The notes: a model not told the origin generated them from the sequence alone. Counted from the stretch's first letter, positions 1 to 11,979 are shown. The stretch is DNA of 64,000 nucleotides from Hydnum rufescens UP504 (GCA_014904985.1 MU129175.1:1-64000), one strand, 5' to 3'. Program-made: numbers and translations.

Positions 1-1841
1 GGAGGAATACTCCGGGTTGATCTGCAGCTAATGAGGCGATAAGAATGCCCCAAGGCCTCCTCATTTGCCTTGAGGGCCTCTTCATTGCGGCCAATTTTGA
101 AAGATCAATTGGAGAGGTTGCTAAGAGAGCGAGCAAGATCTGGGAGGAATACTCCGGCTTGATCTACAGCTAATGAGCGCAAATGCTCAAGGCCTTCCTC
201 ATTTGCCTTGAGTGGCCTCTTCATCGCGGCCGAATTTCGAAAGACGATTGGAGAGGTTGTGAAGAGAATGGGCGAGATATGGGCGGAATACCTCGGGTTG
301 ATCTGTGCGCTAGTGGATGACGAATGCTCAAGGCCTCACTTGCCCTGAGGGTCGCTTCATGACGGCCCAATTTCGAAAGACGAATCGAGGGGCCAACAAG
401 AGCGACAGAAAGATATGATTTGTCCCCTCTGGCGCGGTATAGTACCACTAGCGTAGCCTGCACCTCAAAGGCCTCGTCCAAAGACCCAGATCGTCCAAAT
501 TCCTGGACAAATCATCCATTTTTCCTGCCAGCATAGCCAAATTGAATTCGATCTCCCCGACATCATGCAGCTCATTCAGGAGCTGCAATGTCGTCATAAC
601 TGTTTCACGAAGTTGATGTGTCGGGTCCCCAGTTCGCTGCCGGTGAGTTTCCCATCCCACAACCCGCGCTTCGATATCCGTGCGGACCGAAATATGTGGC
701 AAGACACGGCGACTTCCACCATAAGCTCCCAGATCTGGCTTGTGAGATATGAAACATGGCGGTCGTAGCTAGCTCGCAGTCCAGTCATCCCCGCATATCT
801 GTTTCGTCCTCATCAATCTCTGATTGGTATATTCAACCAAGGATGGCAATTACCTTGAGCTCACTGGTGTCGACGTTGGTCGTAATCCCGTCTCTTCCAG
901 TCGTCCTTGCACAGCCGCACCGATCTGCTCAAGCACTGCATGACCCTCGAAGAAATCGTGCAGTCCCGCTGCAACTATCGATCCCTAAAGATGGGTTCTG
1001 TTACCATCCAATACAACAGCTGTCGCCCGCCACAAATCACTCACGACAATATTTTCAGACGCAGCCAGAGGTCTTGGAGAAACAGGTGGGCCCGGAAACC
1101 CAATCCTCTCTATTCTATCCGGAGGGCTGGATGCTGTCATCAATGTCACGATCTTTACGATAACGTCAGCTCACTGGCATGAAGTGAGAATCCGTGTATT
1201 GAAACCACACTCACTTGGAATGTGTGCAGACAATCGGTCAGATTCTCTCCATGTATCGATATCGCATTCATGATTTTATCCCGCTGGAGATACCGCTCCA
1301 CAACATTCAAATCGGACCATCGTGTTGCGTCAACGTGGATTGCCATCAAGTTACTATACCCGCAAGAGATATATTTCACTGTAGAGATTGTGCATGCCAA
1401 TTGGAATGCTTACCGTGTTAAAATATGCAAACTTGAGGCAATTCTCATATCATCGATGTTCTTCCCCTTCAATGCATCCACCAAGGTCTCGAGAAACCTT
1501 GTGACCCGAACCATGAGCTGTGTGCATCTATCTTTTCCGTCCCGCATGGTTTTAACCGCCTCGATCACCTCCGATACGATATCGAAAACTTGGGCGAGTG
1601 GACCAGACAGCGCGGGCGGGAGAAGTCGGATATCACGGATCATGGAAGATATAAGGAGAGTGGCATCCCACCCTCGGCCAGTGGTGTCGTTGAGGTAATC
1701 TGGGTATACTGGTTGAGGCGCAGTTGCGATAGTACGTCGAACGGTGGAGGTGGATGCTCTGTTAGGAGAGGAATCGCTGGATGGGGGTAACGATAACTGG
1801 ACGCTACGTCTTCTGGGTGAAAAGAATCTTCTGGAGGGCAT
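1..1841 (-). pseudogene. TPR-repeat protein gene, decayed copy 1
   Basis: This is a degraded copy of the TPR gene seen better at 46,501-50,011 (+) and 10,238-11,979 (-). The N-terminal exon reads from the ATG at 1841 and contains PVYPDYLNDTTGRGWD followed by helical sequence (VFDIVSEVIEAVKTMRDGKD) typical of the alpha-helical head of fungal STAND/TPR proteins. A linker segment (NELHDVGEIE, 450-700) and TPR-like pieces (LSKLGRHEA, 220-480) follow. The rest of 1-450 has recognisable repeat DNA but is broken by stops and frameshifts. Unlike copy 2 it keeps the segment between the head and the TPRs. The reading truncates at the window edge. Confidence 0.75.
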
Positions 1842-2236
1842 GGGATGTGGTGCGCTCGAGAGAGGGAGGGGGGGTTGCGAGACGATGCAAGGCGGTGCGA
1901 GGCGGTGCGAGGCGATGCGAGGCTGTGTGAGGGAAGTCGACCTACCCCATTCAGCACATAGTGTATTCAAATTCTTTGAGCGCCCGTTCAGCTCCAAATA
2001 ATTAGCGCACGCCCAAGATAAGTCTCAGCAACCGAATGAAACGCATATTAGCCAATAAAGCCGATAGTCTTGACACTGGCGACCGGGTAGGAAAGGTCGT
2101 TCAAGCCCGTGTGCTCCAAATCCATAATGGGGAATAGGACACGGAAACTTTTAAGTGCGAGTGAAAGATTTGGGAGTTTTCGTCTCGAACATCACTAACT
2201 GTTCTCTTCGAGGTCCTGGACCTTATTCTGGCACAT
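1842..2236. other. Noncoding flank shared by duplicated units
   Basis: I see no gene here. The sequence aligns by eye with 11,980-12,350 of the second unit (upstream region of the other TPR copy), so it belongs to the segmental duplication. It is cut at about 2,236 by the LINE fragment. Confidence 0.5.
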
Positions 2237-3062
2237 GAGTGATGAATGATGATGAATATCTCGATATTTAGCCAGCAACTACCGGCTGCACCCGAGGGGC
2301 GCTACTGTATGTACTGAAGAGAAAATGAAAATAGACAAGACGTCCGTGACCGCAGGCCTCCACACCCTTCGACCTGGGATACCGCACCCAATACCAAATG
2401 GAGTCCTCATTTACATGGTGTCCGCTTCACACTTTCGTCAACGGAATCGTAACCGAGATTGGAAGCAGCCTTCGTCGGCGGATAGTCTTGCGTCTCAGGG
2501 AATCGTTATTCGGTCGACTTTTTCTCATACGCTCCACTGAGGTCAATGAACTTAAAAGTGCGTTCAGATCCCGCGTCGGTTCCGAAGAGGTCAGATTACG
2601 CCTTCCGAGTCCAGGAGTAGGGGTCTCCAGTCGTCGTACGGGAGACAGTCTTGGAGGATGTGAGTTCGTGTTTCGAGGCGTTCCCCGCAGCGGCACGTCG
2701 CGCTTTCGTCTGGTACGAATCGTTTATAGTATTAGCCTATGAAGGCATGTCCCGTATGCCATTGGACTAGTCGACTGAACGATTTTCGTGAGAGTGATTT
2801 GAATAGTTTGCTAAGACGCAGAAGCGGGGAGTTGACGTTGCAGATAGAGTGCTCTGTGGGCTGGTTTTGTGGGGGATCGTTTGCCCATCGTAGTTGCGAG
2901 TCTTTGAGCAGGCGTTGGTTGTTCAAGTTGCTGACATAAGCGTTAGCTGCTGAGAATGGGTATACGGAAGGGAGGAGTGAACCGCTTTTCGCCAGGGTGT
3001 CAGCTTTCTCGTTGCCCCTGATGGCACATAAGTGAGTTGGGTCTTTGATGCCCTCACCCCCA
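2237..3062 (-). mobile_element. Non-LTR (LINE) retrotransposon 3' fragment with RNase H remnant
   Basis: On the minus strand, 3,030-2,650 reads, with frame breaks, as the end of a RNase H domain (RGNEKADTLAKSG) and then the C-terminal tail typical of fungal Tad1/I-like LINEs (WHTGHAFIG, then a CRCG zinc-like motif and ETRTHILQDC). Stops and shifts show it is dead. Only the 3' part is present, as expected for a 5'-truncated insertion. The paralogous place in the second unit (near 12,350-12,390) lacks this sequence, so it inserted after the duplication. The call rests on these motifs; the exact ends are approximate. Confidence 0.75.
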
Positions 3063-4251
3063 CGTGAAGGGATCTAATGTTTGCACTGCCACACATTCCT
3101 TCGGTGACCAGGAAGGACAGAGTTCCGAAGAACTCAGCTGGAGCAGTGGCTCCTACCAGTAGTGGCCCATTTGTACAGTACGTGTCCTGCGGCAGGCATC
3201 TCCATTGCAGTACGTCACGTGCTGAAAACCATATGCTTTCTGGCCTAGGCGCTCTGGAGTCTTTGACTCGAACATTATCACCCCACCCAACGAAGGTTTC
3301 CTTCCTCCAAGTCCCTCGTGAGTCTCGAGCGTCTCTCATTCATTTCTGCCGTCACCTTTCTCTCGCCGATTTAGCACCATTACTGCGTCCCTCACTGAAA
3401 ACGAGTCTTCCTTAACGTTCAGTCACGCTGTCATGTACTGTGCCTGTCCCGCAATCAGTCCATGGTGACGCCCACTTCCACTTTTAATACAGGACATTGT
3501 CTATGAAAAATAATGCGTTGGTCTCCAGAAAGATAATCTATTCGCAATGTTCTGGTCAAGCCTCGGAGTCACCATCCACACATGTTCATAGCTATAAAGA
3601 GCGTTCTCTCCCGCTCTTAATGCCCTCGTAAGGACAGCAATAGAGGTTAAAGCAGACAAAACATGCTTTCATCAACTGTGAACTATGCGAGAAGGAAACG
3701 TACTGTCATCCATGCGATAATTGATACTTTACATTTCAAGCAACGGCAGCGACAAGGCCGGTTTGAACGCTTCCTCCCTCCGCTACAACATTCGCCAGCC
3801 TTCACCCGCCACAATTATCGCACCATACCGCACGTTAGTGGATGACGCGAAGGACTTCCATAAGGTGTCGACCAGTTAGTTATATGGGGACCATATGGCC
3901 CTGTCGCCTGAGATCCTGCGGGCGGTGTATCGTCACGATATTCCATGGCCGAATGGCAATGCCGGAGCTCGAAAAGAAATGATACCAGTGTTCCAGAAAG
4001 GGGGGCTAGATACTCTACTGGGAGAGGTCTAACCAAGTTACTACTTGTCGAATCGCCAGACGCCCTCAGGGATAGGAACAAGAACAAACAAAACCTCGAA
4101 GACACAGTTGAGCGGACGAAAAAGATCTGAGCACGAGATCGGGCGATTATTCGGGTGCCAACAACCAAGTCGTGACAGACGGAAAGCGATCCGTCGGAGC
4201 GAAATGCATCGGGTCGTTCCGCCGTGAACACGTGGCAGCCCACTTTGGTCC
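3063..4251. other. Duplicated noncoding stretch with retroelement empty site
   Basis: No convincing gene. 3,063-3,633 aligns with 12,390-13,001 and 3,634-4,251 aligns with 18,747-19,218. The 5.7-kb PAT element in the second unit sits exactly between the bases matching 3,633 and 3,634, so this is its unoccupied site. Short open frames here are not shared in frame between the copies and look incidental. Confidence 0.6.
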
Positions 4252-4530
4252 ATGTCCTACAGGGCAAAGGCGACACTTGCAACAGCCATCGTCTTCTCGT
4301 CGTTCACTGTATGGGCCGTGCATTCCAACCAATCTGCAGAGAGAGATGTGAGGCTTCTCCCGACTTCCTGACTTCCATGCCGCAAGTTCACTGAACATGT
4401 ACAAGCCAATAGGAGGGCGTTACTCGAAATGAGGCTAGGCAGACTGCGAAGAGGCGTCTGCGTGAGGAAGACACTCGCTGTTGAAACGGGAGCGATACGA
4501 AGCGGTGCAAAGGGTTGGGCCAGCTGCGAC
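4252..4530 (+). pseudogene. PET117: PET117 cytochrome oxidase assembly factor, decayed copy 1
   Basis: The first exon is still readable from ATG 4252 (MSYRAKATLATAIVFSSFTV, then WAVHSNQSAERD), matching the intact gene at 26,182. After the intron the second exon is broken: the MYKGVIRDEAR region carries substitutions and frame changes, though the end (RERYEAVQRVG) can still be recognised near 4,480. It is therefore a pseudogene created by segmental duplication. The intron sequence is present, so this is a DNA-level copy and not a retrocopy. Confidence 0.8.
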
Positions 4531-4539
4531 GTGTAATGA

Positions 4540-5040
4540 TGGAACTTGGCCTGAATCTCCAGCAGCATGATCAATGCATTGAAATCGTCGCTCCTCCATA
4601 CTCCCGGGTCCATTTTACAACTATTTCCTGACATGTACATCAGGCGTCTGGGTTGGCGAGTTTCCTTTTTCGCAAACTCTGAGGGCACACTCCGATCCTT
4701 CGAATCCATTCGTGTCTCCTCGTCGACTGAAGGGCTGAATTCTATATATATCCGTTTTCTCACCCCGGGGTGCAGTGTCCATTTCTCAAGTTCATCGATT
4801 ATTCCCCCTGTTATTGCCTCCATTCTTCAAGTGTCGAATACTGTAGTCGCCGATGCCCTTCTGACCCCATCTGGTCGAACCACATAGTCAATATCGGTCT
4901 CTTCGTTAGCTTCGGATCCATCCGATCTGGGATGCGACGGAGTTCCCGGTTCCCCCCTATTGGCTTGGCGAGAGCGACTCTCCTGGCCGTCGTGACTTCG
5001 GCTGATATCTCGGTGGTGCTGGCAGGTGTTGGGCCCCATA
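4540..5040 (-). pseudogene. Unknown conserved minus-strand segment, copy 1
   Basis: This is one of three related segments (also 19,540-19,950 and 26,520-27,110) lying just downstream of each PET117 copy and convergent with it. The open frame shows VRPDGVRRASATTVFDT and LSPSVREETR-like stretches. I do not recognise the product. Frames are discontinuous, so this copy is probably not functional. Confidence 0.35.
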
Positions 5041-5890
5041 TTTGCCTGCGATCATTATACTCCTCCCTCTTCTAGCTGTCTCTCACAGCCAGCACAACAG
5101 TCTCAGGAGCAGGGGCTCACAGAATCCCCGCAGACTCCTGACAGTGTGCTCGGTGGAAAGCTGTCTTCAACTAGGCCATCTTGGCAGCCTTCCAATGGTC
5201 GAAACGCACATACTGAGGCATCAGCACTGCAGTCAGCACCCCAGCCCCATACAGGCACTTTTGTCCCAATAAGATCCAAAGTAGAGATGTTAGCACTGAG
5301 TGATGTGACCACGTGGATTGCGGCTTCGTCGATGGTATGTGGAAAGAATCAAGGAGCCTAATGGAATGGTCAGATGATTTGTGATCCCCTCGAACTACTC
5401 GCTCAGCTTCAGAGAGCCAGAAGTTTACCCTCCTCATCGTCCATGCCCACCCTGCTTGAAGACCCCTAACTTCCAACGGATCTCTCTCTCAACTCATTCG
5501 TCATCTGAACGTCATCAATCTGAATTATCGAATCCTCCCTACACCTCCTTCCTTGATCCCACGCGCGCGCGGGCTCAGGCGAGTAATGTCCCTCCGTCGC
5601 TCAAGGCAAACGGATCGCCGTGCCCTGCACCCCCCCGGCGCCGCGGATCTGCGGCGCCGCCCCAGTCTCCCCACCTAATCATCATGATCACCTCCCTCAT
5701 CTACACTCCGCCAGTGACCGCCTAATCCCCGAAGAGCTTGAGCGTCGTGCGATCTCCCAATGCCGTATCTTGGAGCGTAGGATATTGGGAGGTGGCGGCA
5801 CGACGCTGTCTGGTGGGTCACCCCGGGACGCTGGACATGGCGCCCCACGATCCGAAAATGGGAACTTGCTCAGAGATCGGCCATGACGGC
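5041..5890 (+). pseudogene. Ser/Pro-rich protein gene, 3' part, decayed copy
   Basis: It matches the second half of the gene at 29,201-30,801. Shared pieces include GLTESPQTPDSVLGG, QPHTGTFVPIRSK and ELSNPPYTSFLDPT, and the C-terminal end beginning PEELERRAIS. Several 1-bp frame changes separate these pieces. At one position this copy keeps a Trp codon (about 5,315) where the 30-kb copy has a stop. Confidence 0.6.
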
Positions 5891-5974
5891 CGTGATGATT
5901 GCAAGCTTCTTTTTGATGTACGATGCTATGCTGTATCGCTGTATGTCGCGAATGGTTGCTTTGCTTTGCTTGGG

Positions 5975-6812
5975 CTCGAGAAATTCATCAAAAGGTATTC
6001 ACCCGTCACAATATTTATCGGACGTTCTCGTTCTTATGTCAACGATTGATTGGCTGATTATTTTATTCTCGCTTCCTATGTTAACATTGGATATCTCTCT
6101 TGGCGACAACTCTTCTTCGGCCCTGGTGCCTTTGAAAGTCCATACCGAGAAATTTAATTGTTCGTTGTCGTCTTCTTCGTGGCCGCAAAACAGAAAATCG
6201 ACACCTCAAGAGGGTTTTTTAGGTCAAGTGAATTATAGCAAATTATGGTGCGATAGGAGGGAAGCTATATCTCTTACCAAGACAGGCGACAAGGCCAGCC
6301 CTGGGCTAGGCTGTTTTGGGCATATCGTTGGAAGGCAGTGGTTTGAAATCGTCATTCTTCGGTTATAAGTCACCCTCCGTTTCCGAGGAATCGTGCTTCT
6401 GCAGCCCCGGTATACTACCCCGGGGTACGATGCTGGATATTGTGGATGTGTTTACTCTCAGGTTTGTGTCGTCGTCTTTGTTGTAAAGTCTCGTTACCGA
6501 AATACCTCTGTTCCATCTTAGGTCTTCTCCGCAGGCATATACACATACCACACGGTGTTCTCCAACGATCCAATGAGCCTTCTATCAGGTGAGAGGATCT
6601 AGACTTTGTGGGGTACTCGGGTCTCATTGTCGTTATTTTGGGGCCAGTGCTATGCAACGGAGAACTGCTTCCAGGGGATATCGCGACGAGATGGAGTCTA
6701 TCAAGATGATGATCTCCTAAAATCGACAGCCAAGTATTCACACCAGCTCATGTGACCGTTTAGTCATTCCTTGGAAGGGCACGTAGTTCGGATGCGTTCT
6801 TGAAGAGCATTG
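5975..6812 (+). pseudogene. M3 metallopeptidase gene, C-terminal fragment (inverted copy)
   Basis: This is homologous to the last exons and introns of the intact M3 gene (36,870-40,302, minus strand) but in opposite orientation. Readable pieces include TEKFNCSLS, VNYSKLWCDRREAISL and GCFGHIVGRQWF. Intron sequences are retained, and the zinc-site exon is absent. It ends inside the terminal exon, where it is joined directly to ARH1 sequence at about 6,812. Confidence 0.75.
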
Positions 6813-7240
6813 GGACACCGGCCACCCACCTAGTCGCCACTATCTACCACTACATACATCACTTTAATTGGTGATGCCAACACCTCTCTTCACGTTGCAC
6901 GACTCTTGCTGTCTGACGCTGACAAGCTATCGTCTCTTGATATACCTGTGGAAGTTATAGACTGGCTCAAGTCTTCGTCTATTCGGCATATTGATATCGT
7001 CTCAAGCCGTGGGCCGTCCCAAGTTTCTTTTAAAGCCAAGGGGCTTTACAAACTGCTGCGGCCTCGATCGACGGATCTTCCTCCCCAGGACCATTACGCC
7101 AAGAATCCCGAATTCTCGCCCTCCTTTCCGAAGGTTCTGAACCTCCACCTCGAAGTACACCGAAGATGTTTTCTATTCGATTTCTCCGATTACCACAATC
7201 TTCCTCGTCTTCCTGTTGTACCATTATGTATGATCTCAAT
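6813..7240 (+). pseudogene. ARH1 (adrenodoxin reductase) internal fragment 1
   Basis: It resembles the middle of the ARH1-like gene at 30,935-32,476. The DVARLLL region is present as TSLHVARLLLSD, followed by DKLSSLDIPVEVIDWLKSS, RHIDIVSSRGPSQVSFKAK and later coding and intron sequence. It is a fragment without the FAD-binding N-terminus. It is fused at its left end to M3 peptidase sequence, the same joint as in the copy at 22,300. Confidence 0.7.
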
Positions 7241-7352
7241 GCGACAGACAATATGTATGGGGAACCATTACAAGTGCAATTTGGATCGGAGAAATAACAA
7301 GAAATAACAAGAAAATAGCAATAAGTCACAAAAACATCTATAAGGCATTTCT

Positions 7353-8412
7353 TCACGGCTTCACTTTCCGTGGTCGTCCCCGTTTCTTGCCCTCCATCAC
7401 GACTTGCTTGCCGTTATTCTGCCTAACTTGATGCCCCCCAACTGGATCTTTGACCTCGAGGTCAGTCCCGTTTTCTTCCACAATTCCAAAGCCCAGTTTT
7501 CGCGCATGATCAACAACGCCCGTCTCTGTCGACCAATACTTCCCGGCAACGTAGACGGTTGCCATTTGAGTGCTCTTCCCGAGAAACTTGAGGCTCCCTC
7601 AAGCTTCCGATCAACTTGAACAATTTTGTTCTATATATATTTATATCTGTATGAGTCCAAACCATGCATGGAAGAGATATTGAGGACTCACACCATCAAC
7701 AAAATCCTTCGTCTCTAGGAAATAAATGTGCTCGTCAGGGCCTTCCCAAACGCCGTCCCACTCCGCAATATCAGTCTCCCCAGTGAGAAATCGCCAGCCA
7801 TCTTGTCTAGCGGGGTCTTTTGCCACAAATCGCCGAATACCAGGAAGAAAGAGGTGACGTTCAATAGCTTTGATTGCCTTCTCCTCAAAGGCCTTGTCAG
7901 AGATTTGATGGTGGAGGGCACCTTGTTCCTGAGCAGAATATAAGGGGTGCTTCGCCAGGTAGACGATTGTGGAGTCGATGGTCGAATGGGTCATCTCTGC
8001 CGGGGAAATCGCGACATTGGTGACAGGATTCGTAAAGATCCACCCGCGGAAGTAAGACTGAAATGTTTGTAGGGTGTGGAATGTGGTCGTCACAGGGGTA
8101 TCCTTTGGGGTCTTATAAGTGACAGTGAAGGTTGGATGCGGAAGAGAGGTCGCCTGTCTAAGCTGAGTGAGCCTCGAATGAGATTGAAAGTACCGAGGGA
8201 CTTGGGATATGGGAAACATAGGACTATAGATTTCAGGTGCAGCGAGCTGGTTCGGTATCGGTGTCAGGACGTTGGTGCGTGTGGCAATTTCCGTCCAGAC
8301 GCGTCTCAATGCTCTTGAATCTTCTACTTGGTTCACGCACGAAACTCTGTAGCTGTCCCTCTAGCAATGGATTGAATGGCGTTTTCACCACGGCTTCCCC
8401 TCGCTCACTCAT
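7353..8412 (-). pseudogene. PD-(D/E)XK-like nuclease with AT-hook, decayed copy
   Basis: This is a diverged copy of the intact gene at 22,875-23,948. From ATG 8412 it has the same exon layout, the motif EWDGVWEGPDEHIYFLETK and a C-terminal AT-hook (KKRGRPRKVKP). The first intron donor is GTGCGT instead of GTGAGT. Exon 3 carries a 1-bp deletion relative to the intact copy (in the KLEG/KLEK region, about 7,595), which breaks the frame. The protein-level similarity over the central 190 residues is high, so decay is recent. Confidence 0.65.
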
Positions 8413-8429
8413 CAACCTCTCGAGTCGTT

Positions 8430-8900
8430 TTTCAGCATGTGGCCGGCGCGACGCCCTGAAACATGCCACAGCCTTCATGGATAGTTCAGGTCAGAAACTC
8501 ACTTCTGAAGCACTCCGTCTTGTCGAAAAGATACTCCTAGAGGGAAAGAGGAGTGGTCTTGATCTCCCAAAGAGACCCGTGAGCAATTGAAAATCCTAAG
8601 CTCCATCCAATCCCAACTATACACCTCTAACCGTGTAAATTATCCAAAGCTCAAGACAGATCTTTCTAAAACTTGCTCTGTTCTCTATCAGCGTCATTTC
8701 TGGCCCAATGTTCTCACATCTTGACTCGCATTCGCGCAGAAAAATTTTAACAATGACAAGAACTCTCATTCACTCAACAGTGAGATTCCAAGAGCAGCTC
8801 GTCTTATCGGTGTTCTTGACGACATTAATGGCCACAGCAGGTGGACTACGGAAGATGGCACCGAGCTCTTCGTCGTCACTTTTGGAACACCCGACATTAC
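8430..8900 (+). pseudogene. M3 metallopeptidase gene, N-terminal-half fragment 1
   Basis: It contains DSSGQKLTSEALRLVEKILL and GKRSGLDLPK, matching the exon of the intact M3 gene near 39,700-39,830, followed by intron and the next exon in decayed form. It lies head-to-head with the nuclease-like copy to its left and runs into ARH1 sequence at about 8,900. Confidence 0.7.
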
Positions 8901-9650
8901 TACACATATTACTTTAATTGCTCGTGGCGTGTCTTTCTCGACGTTGCACGACTCTTACTAGCCGACTGATTGCCTCTTGATGTACGCATAGAAGTTATAG
9001 ACTAGTTCGAGTCTTCGTCCATTCAGCATGTAGATGTCGTCACAAGACGTGGGTCGTCCCAACTTTCCTTTACAGCCACAGAGCTTCGCGAACTGCTTAA
9101 TTTACCTGTGGCCCCGATGGACCTCATCCTATCCTCCCTCCTCCCCAATTCTACCAACAATCCCGAATTCTCTCCCTCTCCAAAGGCTATGAAGATCCAT
9201 CTTAAAGTACACCAAGACGATTTCTCCGATCAACCCGATCTTCCTTGTTGCCGGATCGTATGATCTCAATACGCTGGAAGAGTGTGACCGAGCGCGGAGG
9301 ACAGGCAAGAGCGAGACGGAAAAGACGGACTCGATCGTCACGTCATTGGGGTACGGGTGTCGATCGGACCATTTTGTGTCTCCCGATTCTATCTCCACTT
9401 CGTTCTCCGCTCAAGAAAGGGGGTGAGATTGTAGACGGATGGTGTGACCCATCCCTCGGCCGCGTGCGAAATTGAGAATGGATGACGTATCTGGTGCGCT
9501 TGGTGTGAAATATGTACACGTCGGCTTGGGCCGCGAATGGCGCATGTGGCGGGCTGCCGGCGCTATGTACGACACACATTCCATGGCGGAGACGCGTCAA
9601 TCTTCTCTTGTCTATAGCTCGCTAGCCTCAGACATATTACACTCGCAAAA
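8901..9650 (+). pseudogene. ARH1 fragment 2 (C-terminal half)
   Basis: It begins near the ITLIGHGN-equivalent region and continues with heavily mutated sequence matching the C-terminal half of ARH1, including the GWCDPSLGRVRN-like and DTHSMAETRQ-like ends. It holds many stops. It is joined on its left to an M3 fragment. Confidence 0.6.
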
Positions 9651-9766
9651 AGAATATTACGCATGACCTATCCTATGTATCCTGAACATCCAAGTTGCTG
9701 AATACAATACACAAATAGTGCACATTACCACAGATCCGACCAAGTTGTCATACATGACCTACGCCA

Positions 9767-10093
9767 ATGAATCATTGCCATGAAGCCCGTCCGCCGATCG
9801 AAAATATCCAAAGACTTCTACCACTGATTGATTTTACAGACTTCGTTGACTTTAAAGAGTGGAGCGTAAAACGTTTACAATTCCCGCTTCGCTTAGGTTA
9901 CACATCCACATTCGATAGCGCACAAGGGAAAACACTTGGACAAGTTGAAATTGATCTCACTCAACCAATTTTTACCCATGAGCAACTGTGTACCATAACA
10001 TCCAGAGTCCAAAACCGTCAGGGCCACTTAGTACGAAGACGTATAAACAGTACCACTGTTCCGAACGTTGTATTTCCCGAATTCCTGTCCTGA
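9767..10093 (+). mobile_element. Helitron-type PIF1 helicase C-terminal fragment
   Basis: A 108-residue open frame contains LRLGYTSTFDSAQGKTLGQV and LCTITSRVQNRQG, followed by VVFPEFLS. The TFxxAQGxT motif and the following TSR stretch are characteristic of the last helicase motifs of PIF1/Helitron proteins. No Rep domain, other helicase motifs or Helitron end could be found, so this is an isolated remnant between the two duplicated units. Confidence 0.7.
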
Positions 10094-10237
10094 ACAATAA
10101 ACAATCTATAGCTTCTCAATTTCTGGTAAGGCAAGGAAAAGGTAATGAAAAGGTGGCATCAAATATTCAGTCGTGGTGCCAGTTCCCCGCTGCAATCCCC
10201 AGTCCATTTTGCTGGACATGTACATCACACATCTGCA
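10094..10237. other. Short spacer without a recognisable feature
   Basis: I see nothing beyond possible Helitron tail sequence. It separates the helicase remnant from the 3' end of the TPR gene. Confidence 0.4.
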
Positions 10238-11979
10238 TTAGCAATTTGCCCCTTCTGCAAACTTTGCTAGTGAGGGACAAATGTTCAAGGCCTCTCCATT
10301 CACCTTGAGGGCCTCTTCATGGCACCCCAATTCAGAAAGACACAGGGAGAGGTTGTTCAGAGACTGAGCAAGATCTGGGTGGAATACTTCGGGTTGATCT
10401 GTGGCTAGGGAGTGACGAATGCCCAAGGCCTCCTCATTTGCCTTGACAGCCTCTTCATGACGGCCAAATTTCAAAAGATGATCAGAGAGGTTGTCAAGAG
10501 ACCAAGCGAGATATGGGCGGAATACTTCGGGTTGATCTGCGGCCAGTGAGCGATAAATGCCCACAGCCTCCTCATTTGCCTTGATGGCCTCTTCATGGTG
10601 GCTGAATTCCGAAAGATGAATGGAGAGGTTGTTAAGAGAATGGGCGAGACCTGGGCCGTATACTTTGGGTTGATCTGCGGCTAGTGAGCGACGAATGCCC
10701 AAGACCTCCTCATTTGCCTTGACAGCCTCTTCATGACGGCCAAATTTCGAAAGATGATCGGAGAGGTTGTCAAGAGACCAAGCGAGGTATGGGCGGAATA
10801 CTTCGGGTTGATCTGTGGCCAGTGAGCGATGAATGCCCACAGCCTCCTCATTTGCCTTGAGGGCCTCTTCATGGCCGCTTAATTCCGAAAGACGAATGGA
10901 GAGGTTGTTAAGAGAATGGGCGAGACCTGGGCGGAATACTCCGGGTCGAACTGCGACTAGTGAGCGACAAATGACCAAGGCCTCCTCATTTGCTTTGATC
11001 GAGGTTGCCGGTAACCCCATCTCCTCCAGCCGTCCTTGCAAAGACGCGCCGATATGCTCAAACATTGCATGACCCGCTGGACGTTCGAAGAAATCGTGCA
11101 GTCCCGCCGCAACAATCGATCCCTAAAAATGGGTTCTGTTATTACCCAAGAAAACAGCTGTTGGCCGCCACAAATCACTCACGACAGACTTTTCAGAGCC
11201 TGCCAGTGGTCTTGCCGAGACAGGTGGGCCCGGAAACGCGATCCCCTCTACTCTGTCCGGAGGGTTGGATACTGTCATCAACGTCACGATCTTTACGATG
11301 ACGTCAGCTCATTGGCATGAAGTGTGAATGCGCGTATTGAGTACATACTCACTTGGAATGTGTGCAAGCAATCTGTTAGATTCTCTCCGTGTATCGCTAT
11401 CGCATTCGTAATTTGGTCCCGCTGGAGATAGCGCTTCACAAGATTTAAACGGGACCATTGTGTTGCGTCAGCGTGGATTGCCATCAAGTTGCTATAGTCG
11501 AAAGAGATATATTTCACTGCAGAGATTGTACGAGGACATTGGAAAGCATACCGTGTTAAAATACGTAAACTTGAAGCGATTTTCGTATCATTCATGTTCT
11601 TCCCCTTCAACCCGTCCACCAAGGTCTCGAGAAACCTTGTGACCCGAACCAAGAGCTGTGTACATCTATCTCGTCCGTCCTGCATGGTTTTAACCGCCTC
11701 AATGACCTCCGCCAAGACATCGAAAACCCGAGTAAGTGGACCAGAAAGTGCGAGTGGAAGAGCTGGGATATCACGGATCATCGAAGATATAACGAGAGGG
11801 GCATCCCATCCTCTGCCGGTGGTGTCGTTGAGGTAATCTGGGTATACAGGCTGAGGCGCAGTTGCGATAGTAGGTCGAACGGTGGAGGTGGATCCTCCGT
11901 TAGGAGAGGAATCGTTGGATGGGGGTAATGATGATTGGACGCTAGGTCTTCTCGGTGAAAAGAGTCTTCTGGAGGACAT
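10238..11979 (-). CDS. TPR-repeat protein, shortened paralogue (copy 2)
   Basis: The first exon starts at ATG 11979 (MSSRRLFSPRRPSVQ) and includes PVYPDYLNDTTGRGWD. It is followed, after an intron with GTATGC donor, by SNLMAIHADATQWSRL and DCLHTFQ. Further exons lead to FEHIGASLQGRLEEMGL and directly into 46-residue TPR units (LSxxGRHEEALKANEEA type). About six units are present before the stop at 10,238. Compared with the 46.5-kb gene, the linker between the head and the TPRs is deleted and about nine TPRs are missing, ending in a foreign-looking tail (KFAEGANC). It may be a functional short form or a truncated relic. Such proteins are usually protein-protein interaction scaffolds; the function here is unknown. 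Confidence 0.55.

Noticed and set aside
3077..3415. 112-residue plus-strand frame as a gene
   Set aside because: The paralogous region (12,443-12,814) differs by indels that change frame, so no protein is conserved.
4257..4823. 188-residue minus-strand open frame as a gene
   Set aside because: It runs antisense across the PET117 copy and is not kept open in the two paralogous segments.
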